NCBI GenBank assembly: GCA_021781535.1
Contig: JAJXWO010000004.1
Coordinates: 62,001 to 126,000, forward strand
Origin: Deltaproteobacteria bacterium
GTDB taxonomy: Bacteria > Desulfobacterota > Desulfuromonadia > Geobacterales > Pseudopelobacteraceae
Length of the DNA stretch: 64,000 nt
Direction: 5' to 3'
The notes beneath the pieces are model-generated. The model was not told where the DNA came from. It ran no database searches and saw only the letters and a list, made by a program, of their open reading frames with translations. A program made the translations under genes and the position numbers. Below are positions 36,130-44,113 of the stretch, one piece after another. Within the stretch, counting starts at the first letter, position 1; the number at the start of each line of letters is the position of its first letter.

Positions 36130-38203
36130 GTAAACTTACCACCCCTAGTGACTGGATTTTGACATTCTGAGGTATCTCGTTGTGTGACAGTACGGCCATA
36201 TGCGGGACAAAGCGCTCAATCAATTTCCTGACGTGACGGCGGATTGATGGAGAAGCCAGAAGCAGCGGCTGGGCACCGCTGGCTCCAAATCGTTCGGATA
36301 CGCTCCGGATAGAGGAAATGATCTGCTGGGCTATCGCCGGCTCTATTGCCAGATAGCTCCCTTGATCGGATGGCTGGATCGCATCCGCAATCAGATCCTC
36401 TACTTCCCGGTCAATCGTTACCAGAAAAAGTGTCTCATCTTCAAGCTTATACTGATCCACGATGAATCTTCCGAGTCCTTGCCGGACAAACTCGGTTAAC
36501 ACATCGGGGTCCTTGGTAAGCGAGGCGTAATCGGCAAGACTTTCCAGAATCGTGCGCATATCGCGTATTGAAACCCCTTCCTTGAGCAGGCTCTTGACGA
36601 CCCGCAACACCGTTCCCAGGTTCAGCAGATTCGGAATCAGTTCATCAATCACCTTGGGGGCCGTGACAGCAACATTATCCAGGAGTTGCTGCAGCTCCTG
36701 CCGGCCAAGCAGCTCGTGTGAATAACGCTTGATAATTTCGCTGATATGGGTGGCGACAACGGTGGTGCTGTCCACAATCGTATAGCCGTTGATCTGTGCC
36801 TGGTCGCGATCTTCGCTCCGGATCCAGACAGCCGGCAAGCCGAACACCGGCTCTTTGGTCGCCTTGCCGGGCAGGCTGGCTGTTACGGCGCCGGAATCCA
36901 TGGCCAGATACTGGCCGGTCAACTCACTTCCTCCCACGCGTGCCCCACGAATCAGCAAATTATACTCATATGGCTTGAGCTGCAGATTGTCGTGAATGTG
37001 AATTGGCGGGACGACGAAGCCCATTTTCTGCGCGGTCTGACGGCGGATAGAGCGGATGCGTTCCAGCAGTTCGCCGTTCTGGGCGGCATCGACCATTGGC
37101 ACCAAGCCATATCCGACTTCCAACTCCAGGACATCCAGAGGCCGTATATGCGACGCCTGATCAATCGACTCCTCACCGGCGGTTGCTTCAGTCGTGACCG
37201 ATTCTTCAATAACCTCTGCCTTCTCGCGAGCCATCTTGCCAATCAGGAAGGTAACGCCCGACAGCAGTAAAAAAGCAAAATGCGGCAGTCCTGGAATGAG
37301 CGCAAACAAAAACATGACGCCTGAAGCAACAAAAAAGGCCTTCGGGTAATTCATGAACTGCCCGGTGAGCTCCTGGCCAAAACTGTTCTCATCGGCGGAG
37401 CGGGTAACAAGGATACCGGCTGCCGTGGAAATAACAAGGGCAGGGATCTGGGCGACCAGGCCCTCGCCAATTGTCAGCAGCGTATAGTTTGAAAGGGCGT
37501 TCATCAGCGGCATGCCCTGCTGCCAAACCCCGATAATCAAGCCGCCGAAGATGTTTATCAGAACGATCATGATTCCCGCAACGGCATCTCCGCGCACAAA
37601 CTTGCTCGCACCATCCATGGAACCGTAGAAATCAGCCTCGCGGGATATTTTCATGCGCCGCAACTTCGCTTCTTTATCCGTCAGCAGACCGGCAGAAAGG
37701 TCGGCATCAATCGCCATCTGCTTGCCCGGCATGGCATCAAGCGTAAAGCGTGCGGCAACCTCGGCAACGCGTCCGGCGCCTTTCGTGATAACCACAAAGT
37801 TTATGACAACGAGAATCAGGAACAGCACTGCGCCGACGATGTAATTGCCGCCGACGACGAACTGCCCGAACGCCTTGATTACGGCACCCGCCGCATCACC
37901 TCCTTCACTGCCGTGCAACAGTATCAATCGGGTCGAGGCGATATTCAGCGCCAGCCGGAAGAGGGTTGTAACCAGCAGTACCGAGGGGAAAACTGAAAAA
38001 TCAAGTGGTTGGACCGTATAAAGACAAATCAGCAGAATGGACAAGGCTATCGTTATGTTGGCGGCCAGAAAGATGTCGAGGATGAACGCCGGGAGAGGAA
38101 TAATCATCAGCGCCAGGATACCGATCAACCCCACGGCGACATAGATATCTGAGTTTTTACGAAAACCGCGTAACTCTATTGCTTCTACGGAACCATTAGC
38201 CAT
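36119..38203 (-). CDS. flhA: flagellar export gate protein FlhA
   Basis: FlhA is the large export gate subunit of the flagellar type III secretion system. The 694-residue length is standard. About eight transmembrane helices lie in residues 20-330. The conserved FHIPEP-type cytoplasmic loop includes RLALNIASTRLILLHG and GRVAEVAARFTLDAMPGKQM (residues about 144-163), followed by IDADLSAGLLTDKEAKLRR. The C-terminal domain docks substrates and chaperones. It opens the flagellar unit. flhB and fliPQR are not upstream, so they must lie elsewhere. Confidence 0.97.
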   Translation of the reverse strand: MANGSVEAIELRGFRKNSDIYVAVGLIGILALMIIPLPAFILDIFLAANITIALSILLICLYTVQPLDFSVFPSVLLVTTLFRLALNIASTRLILLHGSEGGDAAGAVIKAFGQFVVGGNYIVGAVLFLILVVINFVVITKGAGRVAEVAARFTLDAMPGKQMAIDADLSAGLLTDKEAKLRRMKISREADFYGSMDGASKFVRGDAVAGIMIVLINIFGGLIIGVWQQGMPLMNALSNYTLLTIGEGLVAQIPALVISTAAGILVTRSADENSFGQELTGQFMNYPKAFFVASGVMFLFALIPGLPHFAFLLLSGVTFLIGKMAREKAEVIEESVTTEATAGEESIDQASHIRPLDVLELEVGYGLVPMVDAAQNGELLERIRSIRRQTAQKMGFVVPPIHIHDNLQLKPYEYNLLIRGARVGGSELTGQYLAMDSGAVTASLPGKATKEPVFGLPAVWIRSEDRDQAQINGYTIVDSTTVVATHISEIIKRYSHELLGRQELQQLLDNVAVTAPKVIDELIPNLLNLGTVLRVVKSLLKEGVSIRDMRTILESLADYASLTKDPDVLTEFVRQGLGRFIVDQYKLEDETLFLVTIDREVEDLIADAIQPSDQGSYLAIEPAIAQQIISSIRSVSERFGASGAQPLLLASPSIRRHVRKLIERFVPHMAVLSHNEIPQNVKIQSLGVVSLHAG

Positions 38204-38568
38204 AAAAAGGTATCTGCCCGCCGCCTTGTTGATCGTAGTATTGAACCGCTCTTTATTGCATTTTTCATGCCGTAAGCACCCGTTTTGCCTGGATTTCGTC
38301 GCAAAAACGGTTGAGCCGACGGATGCCGGCGTTGTTGCTGCTGCAAGCGGATGATATGCTGGTTGCCCACAGGTGTCAAATTATTGAAAACGTCAAGCTG
38401 TTGACTTTGTCCCGCTTGATTGCTGGACTGTGCATCAAAAAGCATGACAAGGAAAACCACCAGATGTGAATAGTAGTGAAAAAATATCCTGCAAGATACC
38501 ACAGAAACCTATTCTCACATACTAATCAAAAAACACCCGCTGAAAAATGACGAACGAAAGAGTTGCAT
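38204..38568. other. 365-bp region between flhA and msrB
   Basis: The region upstream of the two minus-strand genes flhA and msrB's 3' end holds a sigma-54-like promoter for flhA (38256-38272). A 105-codon frame on the minus strand (38185-38502) overlaps the flhA start; I treat it as doubtful. It is rich in Gln and Arg, starts with a hydrophobic stretch and would be crossed by the promoter. No terminator hairpin is clear. Confidence 0.4.
38256..38272 (-). promoter_or_regulatory. candidate sigma-54 (RpoN) promoter for flhA operon
   Basis: On the minus strand the sequence reads CGGCATGAAAAATGCAA. It keeps the invariant GG (-24) and GC (-12) at the exact 10-base spacing and matches TGGCACG-N4-TTGCA at all but three positions. 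The predicted start near 38246 would give a 43-base leader before flhA. Sigma-54 control of early flagellar operons is known in Geobacter-type bacteria and many polar flagellates. Confidence 0.45.
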
Positions 38569-39159
38569 TTACTGTTCAGAGGTCGGCAGCGTTGCCCCAG
38601 AGTTCTTTTTTTTGAAAGCGACAAAATCCAGGGCAGCAGAGTTCATGCAGTAGCGCAATCCGGTCGGCGGTGGCCCGTCATTGAAAACATGGCCAAGATG
38701 TCCGCCACAACGACGGCACAGCACCTCTACCCGCCGTGAGAAGAGGCTGTTATCTGCAGCCGTGGTAATGTTGTCCGGGGAAATCGGCGCTAAAAAACTC
38801 GGCCAGCCTGTGCCGGACTCATATTTGTCTTCCGAACGAAACAGATCCAAGCCGCATCCTGCACAGCGATAGATGCCATGTTCGTGAGAATATGCGTACT
38901 TGCCCGTGCCGGCCTGCTCGGTACCTTTCTCCCGTAAAACGTGGAACTGCTCGGGCGTTAACTGTTTTTTCCATTCCGCTTCAGTCTTGACAACGTTCTC
39001 GCTCATGATAAATCCCCTCTTTTCAAACGAATACACTTTGATCGGCCCCCTGTTTTGAGCCAGTGTTGATGAATCTCCCTTGTTTACACATCCCAGAATA
39101 GTACCGGACAAGACCAGGACTACAGCAATAAAAACTGCATGTACCCTCCTGTTTTTCAT
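38569..39159 (-). CDS. msrB: peptide-methionine (R)-S-oxide reductase MsrB, lipoprotein form
   Basis: MsrB reduces the R epimer of methionine sulfoxide in proteins. The 196-residue chain from the ATG at 39159 (AAAGGTGG upstream) has a lipoprotein signal (TILGC, Cys24), then the MsrB domain from about residue 60. The zinc cysteines are 99/102 and 148/151. The catalytic Cys171 lies in LRYCMNSAALDF, and GTGWPSF and GHLGHVFNDGP are present. The usual MsrB is cytoplasmic and near 140 residues; the lipid anchor would place this one in the periplasm or at the outer membrane. An ATG at 39225 would hide the signal peptide. Confidence 0.92.
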   Translation of the reverse strand: MKNRRVHAVFIAVVLVLSGTILGCVNKGDSSTLAQNRGPIKVYSFEKRGFIMSENVVKTEAEWKKQLTPEQFHVLREKGTEQAGTGKYAYSHEHGIYRCAGCGLDLFRSEDKYESGTGWPSFLAPISPDNITTAADNSLFSRRVEVLCRRCGGHLGHVFNDGPPPTGLRYCMNSAALDFVAFKKKNSGATLPTSEQ

Positions 39160-39382
39160 AATTAACCACCTTTGCAGAGGCAGATGTGTTATGTACGCCC
39201 CGTCAGAATTATACCTCTGGAGCATGTGTTTGGAGCTTAGAAATAACTTTAACGGACTTAAATACTGCAGAAAATAATTTGTATCCTGTAAACCCTTTTT
39301 GGGGTTGAGTAAGCAGACCGTCTGAGGTATTCTTCGTCAATGGTGATAAGTGAGTGGTGTCATGTTTTCGGGCACGTTATTT

Positions 39383-39388
39383 TATAAT
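39383..39388 (+). promoter_or_regulatory. -10 element upstream of ssb
   Basis: A perfect TATAAT lies 22 bases upstream of the ssb ATG (AAGGAG at 39399-39404). No good -35 is seen at 15-18 bases, so the assignment is tentative. Confidence 0.3.
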
Positions 39389-39410
39389 TTTACACACAAG
39401 GAGTCACATC

Positions 39411-39836
39411 ATGGCTAGTCTTAACAAGGTTATGCTGATCGGAAATCTGGGCAAAGACCCGGAAGTGCGTTTCACCGCATCCGGCCAAGCAGTAGCAAGT
39501 TTTTCCCTTGCGACAAGTGAAAAGTTCAAGGGGAAGACGGGAGAATGGGAAGAACGTACTGAGTGGCACAACATCACACTCTGGGGCAAGCTGGCCGAAA
39601 TAGCCGGTGAGTACCTTTCCAAAGGGAAGACGATCTATGTCGAGGGACGCCTGCAAACCCGCAAGTGGCAGGACAAGAGCGGTAATGACCGTTACACAAC
39701 CGATATAGTCGGAGACAAGATGCAGATGCTTTCCGCCAAAGGGGAACGCAGCGGCGGCGACACTTCATCAACTGCCAAAACCGGTGGCACAACTTACGAA
39801 GAGCCGCCGTTCCAGGATGATGATATTCCATTTTGA
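39411..39836 (+). CDS. ssb: single-stranded DNA-binding protein
   Basis: SSB coats single-stranded DNA in replication and repair. The 141 residues start [20 protein letters not shown] with the OB fold ([50 protein letters not shown]). A Gly/Ser/Thr-rich linker leads to the acidic tip FQDDDIPF that binds partner proteins. The ATG at 39411 has AAGGAG at ideal distance; the in-frame ATG at 39354 is not conserved. It stands alone, followed by a strong terminator. Confidence 0.97.
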   Translation: MASLNKVMLIGNLGKDPEVRFTASGQAVASFSLATSEKFKGKTGEWEERTEWHNITLWGKLAEIAGEYLSKGKTIYVEGRLQTRKWQDKSGNDRYTTDIVGDKMQMLSAKGERSGGDTSSTAKTGGTTYEEPPFQDDDIPF

Positions 39837-39860
39837 GATATACCTACATTACTTGATGTA

Positions 39861-39900
39861 AAGAAAGTCCCATCTGACTCAGTTCTGGTGGGACTTTCTT
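39861..39900. terminator. bidirectional Rho-independent terminator after ssb
   Basis: A perfect 12-bp stem, AAGAAAGTCCCA (39861-39872) and TGGGACTTTCTT (39889-39900), flanks a 16-base loop. It ends in a T-rich run in both directions. It sits between ssb and the convergent flavoprotein gene, so it can serve both. Confidence 0.85.
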
Positions 39901-39908
39901 GTTGATGC

Positions 39909-41258
39909 TCAGTCGAGCATGTATTTTACATCAGAAACAGTGGTAGGGTACGCCCAGAGCATCTGCTTCAGATCCAGGTTGTTGAGCCTGAACTTTATGG
40001 CCATTGCAAAAATGTTGATCGCTTCGCCTGCATTGTGTCCAAAGAGATGGGCACCCAGGATATGACCGCCTTCCTCTTCGATGAGTACCTTATAGTAAGC
40101 ATGATTCTGGCCAATCCGCCGCGACGAGGGCCAGTCGCTCATACTGCCGCGGTTGATTCGAAAACGGATTCCCGAGGTTACCGCCTCATCCTCCGTCATG
40201 CCGACAAGCGCCAGTGGCGGTTGTGAGAAGAGCACACTTGGGATGCCGTGGTAGTCGGCAGTCTTGCTGTTTCCGTTCTGGATATTCTCAGCTGAAATCG
40301 TTGCCTCCATGTCGGCGACCGGTGCCAGCTGTGGGCCGGCGCCGCAGGCGTCACCGATGGCATAGACGCGGTGGTTGGCTATGTTCTGCAGGAAACTGTT
40401 GACAGCGATTCCTCGCTGAGAGCGGGTTACCTTTCCCCTCTCCAAGTCCAGTTCGTCAATGTCCGGCACTCGTCCTGTACAGTTAACCACCAGATCAGCC
40501 TCGATTAGTTGGGTGCTCCCCGCGCTGCCATGCACGATGAATGATCCGTGGCTCTTTTCAATTAAGCTGGTGTTAAACCCTTTCGTGACAGTCATTCCGC
40601 TAGAGATCGACGCATCAACCAATCGGTTCACGAGTTCGGCGTCGAACCGCTTGAGTATCTGGTTCGTACGCTGCAAGACACTTACCGCTGCCCCTGCGGC
40701 ATGTGCGACGTGGGCGAACTCCATGGCGATATACCCGCCTCCTATGAACGCGACACGCGGCGGCAGTTGGTCAAGCTCAAGGAACTCATCGCTGGTTATT
40801 GTAAATTCCGCACCAGGAAAATCAAGCTTTGCAGTTTTGGATCCCGTTGCAATCACTATGTGCTCCGCACGGATAGTAAGGTCAGGGCCGATTGCCACTT
40901 CGTCAGCTGATATGAAGTGCGCAGTACCGTACAACTGTTCGATGCCGGCCTTCTGAAAAACTTTCTCAGTGCGGCTGGGAACTGCTTCCGTGAAAGCGGA
41001 CTTGGACTTCATCAATGCGGGCCAGTCGATCTGAGCTACCGGCTGGATGCCGATCCGGGACATTTGGTGCGAGAGGTGAGCAACCTCGGCTGCGGCGACC
41101 AGGTATTTTTTGGGCTGACACCCCCGCATGGCGCATGTCCCTCCATAGGGACGGTTATCCACCACCGCGACCTTGCGTCCAGCTTTACTCAAGGCAAGCG
41201 CAAGGGTGTATCCTGCGGTGCCGGTCCCGATCACCAGAACATCTACAACATTTACCAT
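39909..41258 (-). CDS. FAD-dependent pyridine nucleotide-disulfide oxidoreductase
   Basis: A 449-residue flavoprotein of the glutathione reductase/lipoamide dehydrogenase/mercuric reductase family. It shows the FAD-binding VLVIGTGTAGYTLALAL, the redox disulfide Cys42-Cys47 (GGTCAMRGCQPKKYL), an NAD(P)-binding VAFIGGGYIAMEFAHVA near 180-200, and YAIGDACGAGPQLAPVA. In the C-terminal interface the usual catalytic HPT..E is AYPTTVSD, with Tyr for His, so it is not a normal lipoamide dehydrogenase or glutathione reductase. It is the last gene of cydA-cydB-poxB. Its substrate is unknown. Confidence 0.87.
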   Translation of the reverse strand: MVNVVDVLVIGTGTAGYTLALALSKAGRKVAVVDNRPYGGTCAMRGCQPKKYLVAAAEVAHLSHQMSRIGIQPVAQIDWPALMKSKSAFTEAVPSRTEKVFQKAGIEQLYGTAHFISADEVAIGPDLTIRAEHIVIATGSKTAKLDFPGAEFTITSDEFLELDQLPPRVAFIGGGYIAMEFAHVAHAAGAAVSVLQRTNQILKRFDAELVNRLVDASISSGMTVTKGFNTSLIEKSHGSFIVHGSAGSTQLIEADLVVNCTGRVPDIDELDLERGKVTRSQRGIAVNSFLQNIANHRVYAIGDACGAGPQLAPVADMEATISAENIQNGNSKTADYHGIPSVLFSQPPLALVGMTEDEAVTSGIRFRINRGSMSDWPSSRRIGQNHAYYKVLIEEEGGHILGAHLFGHNAGEAINIFAMAIKFRLNNLDLKQMLWAYPTTVSDVKYMLD

Positions 41259-41308
41259 GTGAAATCTCCATGTAACAGGCGTAAGTATGTTGGAATATTC
41301 CCTTTTGG

Positions 41309-43036
41309 TTAACGTAACAGATTGATCTTAGCCAGATCGATGATGTCGTCCCCGTGCCCGCTGAGCAGCGATTTGAGCATGAAGAGGCCGAAGCCGGTCA
41401 TCTGATCGAGGCTGATAGCTGGAGGCACTATGAGCTCCTGCCGGCTTACGACGACTTCGACCAGCGCAGGTCCGTCATGCTTGAGAGCCTGTACGATCAT
41501 CGGCCGAACCTGTTCCGGAGTTTCCGCTGTCAGCCCGAGTAACCCGGCTGCTTCGGCAATCCTTGAAAAATCAGGGTTATGCAGGTCAGTGGCATACTCA
41601 AGGATACCGGCCGCCTTCATTTCCAGTTCAACAAAACCCAGGGCGTTGTTCTTGAAAACAATCACCTTGACCGGCGTCTGCAATTGTCGCAAAGAGAGCA
41701 GGTCACCCATCAGCATCGCGACACCGCCATCTCCCGACAGCGAGATGACCTGACGACCGGGATGGCTGACCTGCGCACCAATCCCCTGTGGAAGGGCACT
41801 TGCCATTGATCCGTGAATGAAGGAGCCGAGCAGCCGTCGATTGCCGTTCATCGTCAGGTAACGAGCTGCCCAGATCGTCGGGGTACCCACGTCGCACGTA
41901 AAAATCGCGTCCTGGTCGGCAAGTTCGTCCAGAACTCTGGCAACGTACTGGGGGTGGATGTGCGTCTCGCCCGGTTTTTCAACCGTAAGCTCATTCAGGC
42001 CTTTGCATGCCTTCCGATACTGTTCCAAAGATCGCTTTAAATGAGTATCATCCCTGTCATCCACCACCAGTGGTAAAAGGGCGCGTAACGTCGTCTTGGC
42101 ATCCCCCACAAAGCCGTAATCAACTTTTGTGCGACGTCCGAGCTGCTCTCCCCGAATGTCAATCTGCACGACCGTTGCATCTTTGGGATAGAACTGCCGA
42201 TAGGGAAAATCCGTTCCGATCATCAGCAAGACATCCGTGTCCATTACGGCATGATAACCGGATGAAATGCCGAGCAGGCCGGTCATGCCCACGTCGAACG
42301 GGTTGTCGAACTCGATGAATTCCTTTCCGCGCACGGTATGCACGATTGGTGCTTTCAGCTTCCCGGCAAATTCAATCAACTCCGCGTGAGCTTCTTCACA
42401 CCCCGCTCCTCCGAAGATTGTTATCTTCTTCGCAGTATTGAGAACATTCGCCAGTTCTGCCAATTCGTTATCGGATGGGCACACACCAGGTTTCTGCGCA
42501 GCCGAATGCAGCCGTGGCGGATGTTTGACGGCATCATGCAAGCCGATATCTCCCGGCATGACGATCACCGACACACCGCGCCGTGAAAGAGCGGTCTGCA
42601 TGGCAATCTCCAGAATACGGGGCATCTGTTCGGAATGGGAATCCAGCTCACAGTAATGGCTGCACTGGGCGAAGAGATGTTCCGGGTGGGTTTCCTGAAA
42701 ATAATCGCTTCCGATTTCACTGCTCGGGATCTGGGCTGCAATCGCCAGCACCGGCACACGACTACGGTGGCAGTCATATAGCCCGTTGATCAGGTGCAGG
42801 TTTCCCGGCCCGCAGCTCCCGGCGCAGACCGCCAGATTTCCGGTCAAGTGGGCATCCGCTCCCGCAGCGAATGCGGCGCTTTCTTCGTGTCTCACCGGAA
42901 TCCAGCGGATGTCATCCCGAGAGCGGATCGATTCAGTGATGCCATTGAGGGAATCCCCGGCCAACCCGTATACCCTTTTCACTCCGGCGGCCACCAGAGT
43001 ATCAACAAGCAGATGTGCAACCGTTTTCTTTGACAT
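41309..43036 (-). CDS. poxB: pyruvate:quinone oxidoreductase (pyruvate oxidase PoxB type)
   Basis: The 575-residue ThDP/FAD enzyme closely resembles PoxB, which decarboxylates pyruvate to acetate and CO2 and passes electrons to membrane quinone. Seen: catalytic Glu51 in VRHEESAAFAAGAD, GSCGPGNLHLINGLYD, the ThDP motif LSGDGGVAMLMGDLLSL, and a C-terminal amphipathic tail (SGHGDDIIDLAKINLLR) like the membrane-binding peptide of E. coli PoxB. GAGGTGAC precedes the ATG. It follows cydB by 69 bases, which links pyruvate oxidation to a quinol oxidase. Confidence 0.92.
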   Translation of the reverse strand: MSKKTVAHLLVDTLVAAGVKRVYGLAGDSLNGITESIRSRDDIRWIPVRHEESAAFAAGADAHLTGNLAVCAGSCGPGNLHLINGLYDCHRSRVPVLAIAAQIPSSEIGSDYFQETHPEHLFAQCSHYCELDSHSEQMPRILEIAMQTALSRRGVSVIVMPGDIGLHDAVKHPPRLHSAAQKPGVCPSDNELAELANVLNTAKKITIFGGAGCEEAHAELIEFAGKLKAPIVHTVRGKEFIEFDNPFDVGMTGLLGISSGYHAVMDTDVLLMIGTDFPYRQFYPKDATVVQIDIRGEQLGRRTKVDYGFVGDAKTTLRALLPLVVDDRDDTHLKRSLEQYRKACKGLNELTVEKPGETHIHPQYVARVLDELADQDAIFTCDVGTPTIWAARYLTMNGNRRLLGSFIHGSMASALPQGIGAQVSHPGRQVISLSGDGGVAMLMGDLLSLRQLQTPVKVIVFKNNALGFVELEMKAAGILEYATDLHNPDFSRIAEAAGLLGLTAETPEQVRPMIVQALKHDGPALVEVVVSRQELIVPPAISLDQMTGFGLFMLKSLLSGHGDDIIDLAKINLLR

Positions 43037-43105
43037 TTCGTCACCTCATATATTTATTGGTACTTATTTGTCCGTAATCTCCTCCGTCACCGCCACGGTT
43101 TTCCA

Positions 43106-44113
43106 CTACCGGGGGAGTTTGGGATTCGGTTCGCCGCGAAAGGTCCAGTAGAGCAGCAGAAGTGATGGCACGAGAATAATGATGCCGGTTGCAAGCACTA
43201 TGGAAAATGCACGGAGCGTGGCAGGAGGCGCCGCCGCCGCACGTATGGAAAGCTGACCGATAAGGAGATCCGGGTATATGGCTGCCGCAAAGCCGGTAAT
43301 TGTCAGGGTTACGGTTCCGATTGCTGTTATCTGCGACCACTGAAAACGGCGTCTCCAGAGCAGTAGCATGGTTGTGATGCCTGAGATAACGGAGAGGGCT
43401 ACAAAAGAAGCTCCCCGCACTGTAAGGAGGCGGTCGGCAAAGAGAGGAGCATCGGCCATGGCAACGGGAATCTCCGCCGTGGTCAGCACGCCGAATACCA
43501 GACCGGCAATTATTCCCTGGCGTCTGAAATCGCTCTGCAACTCCCCTTCAGTGCGCACGGTCATGTAGATCGGCGCCAGATAGGCGCAGATGGCCATTCC
43601 TACCAGCCCACCTACCAACGTAAACGGGCCGATCCAGAACCATGGCCCGGTCTGAGCCCAATCGTTGATGAAGACGATTTTTCCGGTAGCGGTTGCGGTC
43701 ACCGCCATCCCGAGGGCAAAGGGGGTCAGGATGCTCGATACGGCGAAGATGCTGACCATGAAGGGAATCCGTTCACCAGTCTGTCTGCCGAAGTGCCGGA
43801 AGGCAAAGGCTGCCCCGCGAAAATTTATGCCGATCAGGGCGATCACCAGGGGGATCAGCAGGGCGGTAAAAAGGGCGGCAAATCCCTGTGGAAAGGCGGT
43901 GAAGAGGGTTACCACCACAAAGATGAGCCAGACGTGATTTGTTTCCCAGACCGGCCCGATGGCATGAAAAAGCTTGTCCCGCTGTTCCCGTGCCCGGGGT
44001 CCGGAGGCCAGGGCGGTCCAGATGCCGCCGCCGAAGTCCGCTCCGCCGAAAACCGCATACATGACAAGGCCGAAATAAACGGCCCCGGCTGCCAGGTTAT
44101 CAAGGGTCCACAT
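43106..44113 (-). CDS. cydB: cytochrome bd-type quinol oxidase subunit II
   Basis: CydB is the second subunit of the membrane quinol oxidase that reduces O2 to water. The 335-residue protein from ATG 44113 (MWTLDNLAAGAVYFG, GAGGGGGA upstream) has eight or more transmembrane helices. Family motifs are YAVFGGADFGGGIW and WETNHVWLIFVVVTLFTAFP. It starts inside the end of cydA (14-base overlap). No cydX-type small subunit and no cydCD are seen nearby. Confidence 0.93.
   Translation of the reverse strand: MWTLDNLAAGAVYFGLVMYAVFGGADFGGGIWTALASGPRAREQRDKLFHAIGPVWETNHVWLIFVVVTLFTAFPQGFAALFTALLIPLVIALIGINFRGAAFAFRHFGRQTGERIPFMVSIFAVSSILTPFALGMAVTATATGKIVFINDWAQTGPWFWIGPFTLVGGLVGMAICAYLAPIYMTVRTEGELQSDFRRQGIIAGLVFGVLTTAEIPVAMADAPLFADRLLTVRGASFVALSVISGITTMLLLWRRRFQWSQITAIGTVTLTITGFAAAIYPDLLIGQLSIRAAAAPPATLRAFSIVLATGIIILVPSLLLLYWTFRGEPNPKLPR

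Noticed and set aside
38185-38502. Minus-strand frame of 105 codons upstream of and overlapping flhA, with a hydrophobic start and Gln/Arg-rich body
   Set aside because: It overlaps the flhA start, contains the predicted sigma-54 promoter, has no good ribosome site and matches no family I know. Left as doubtful.
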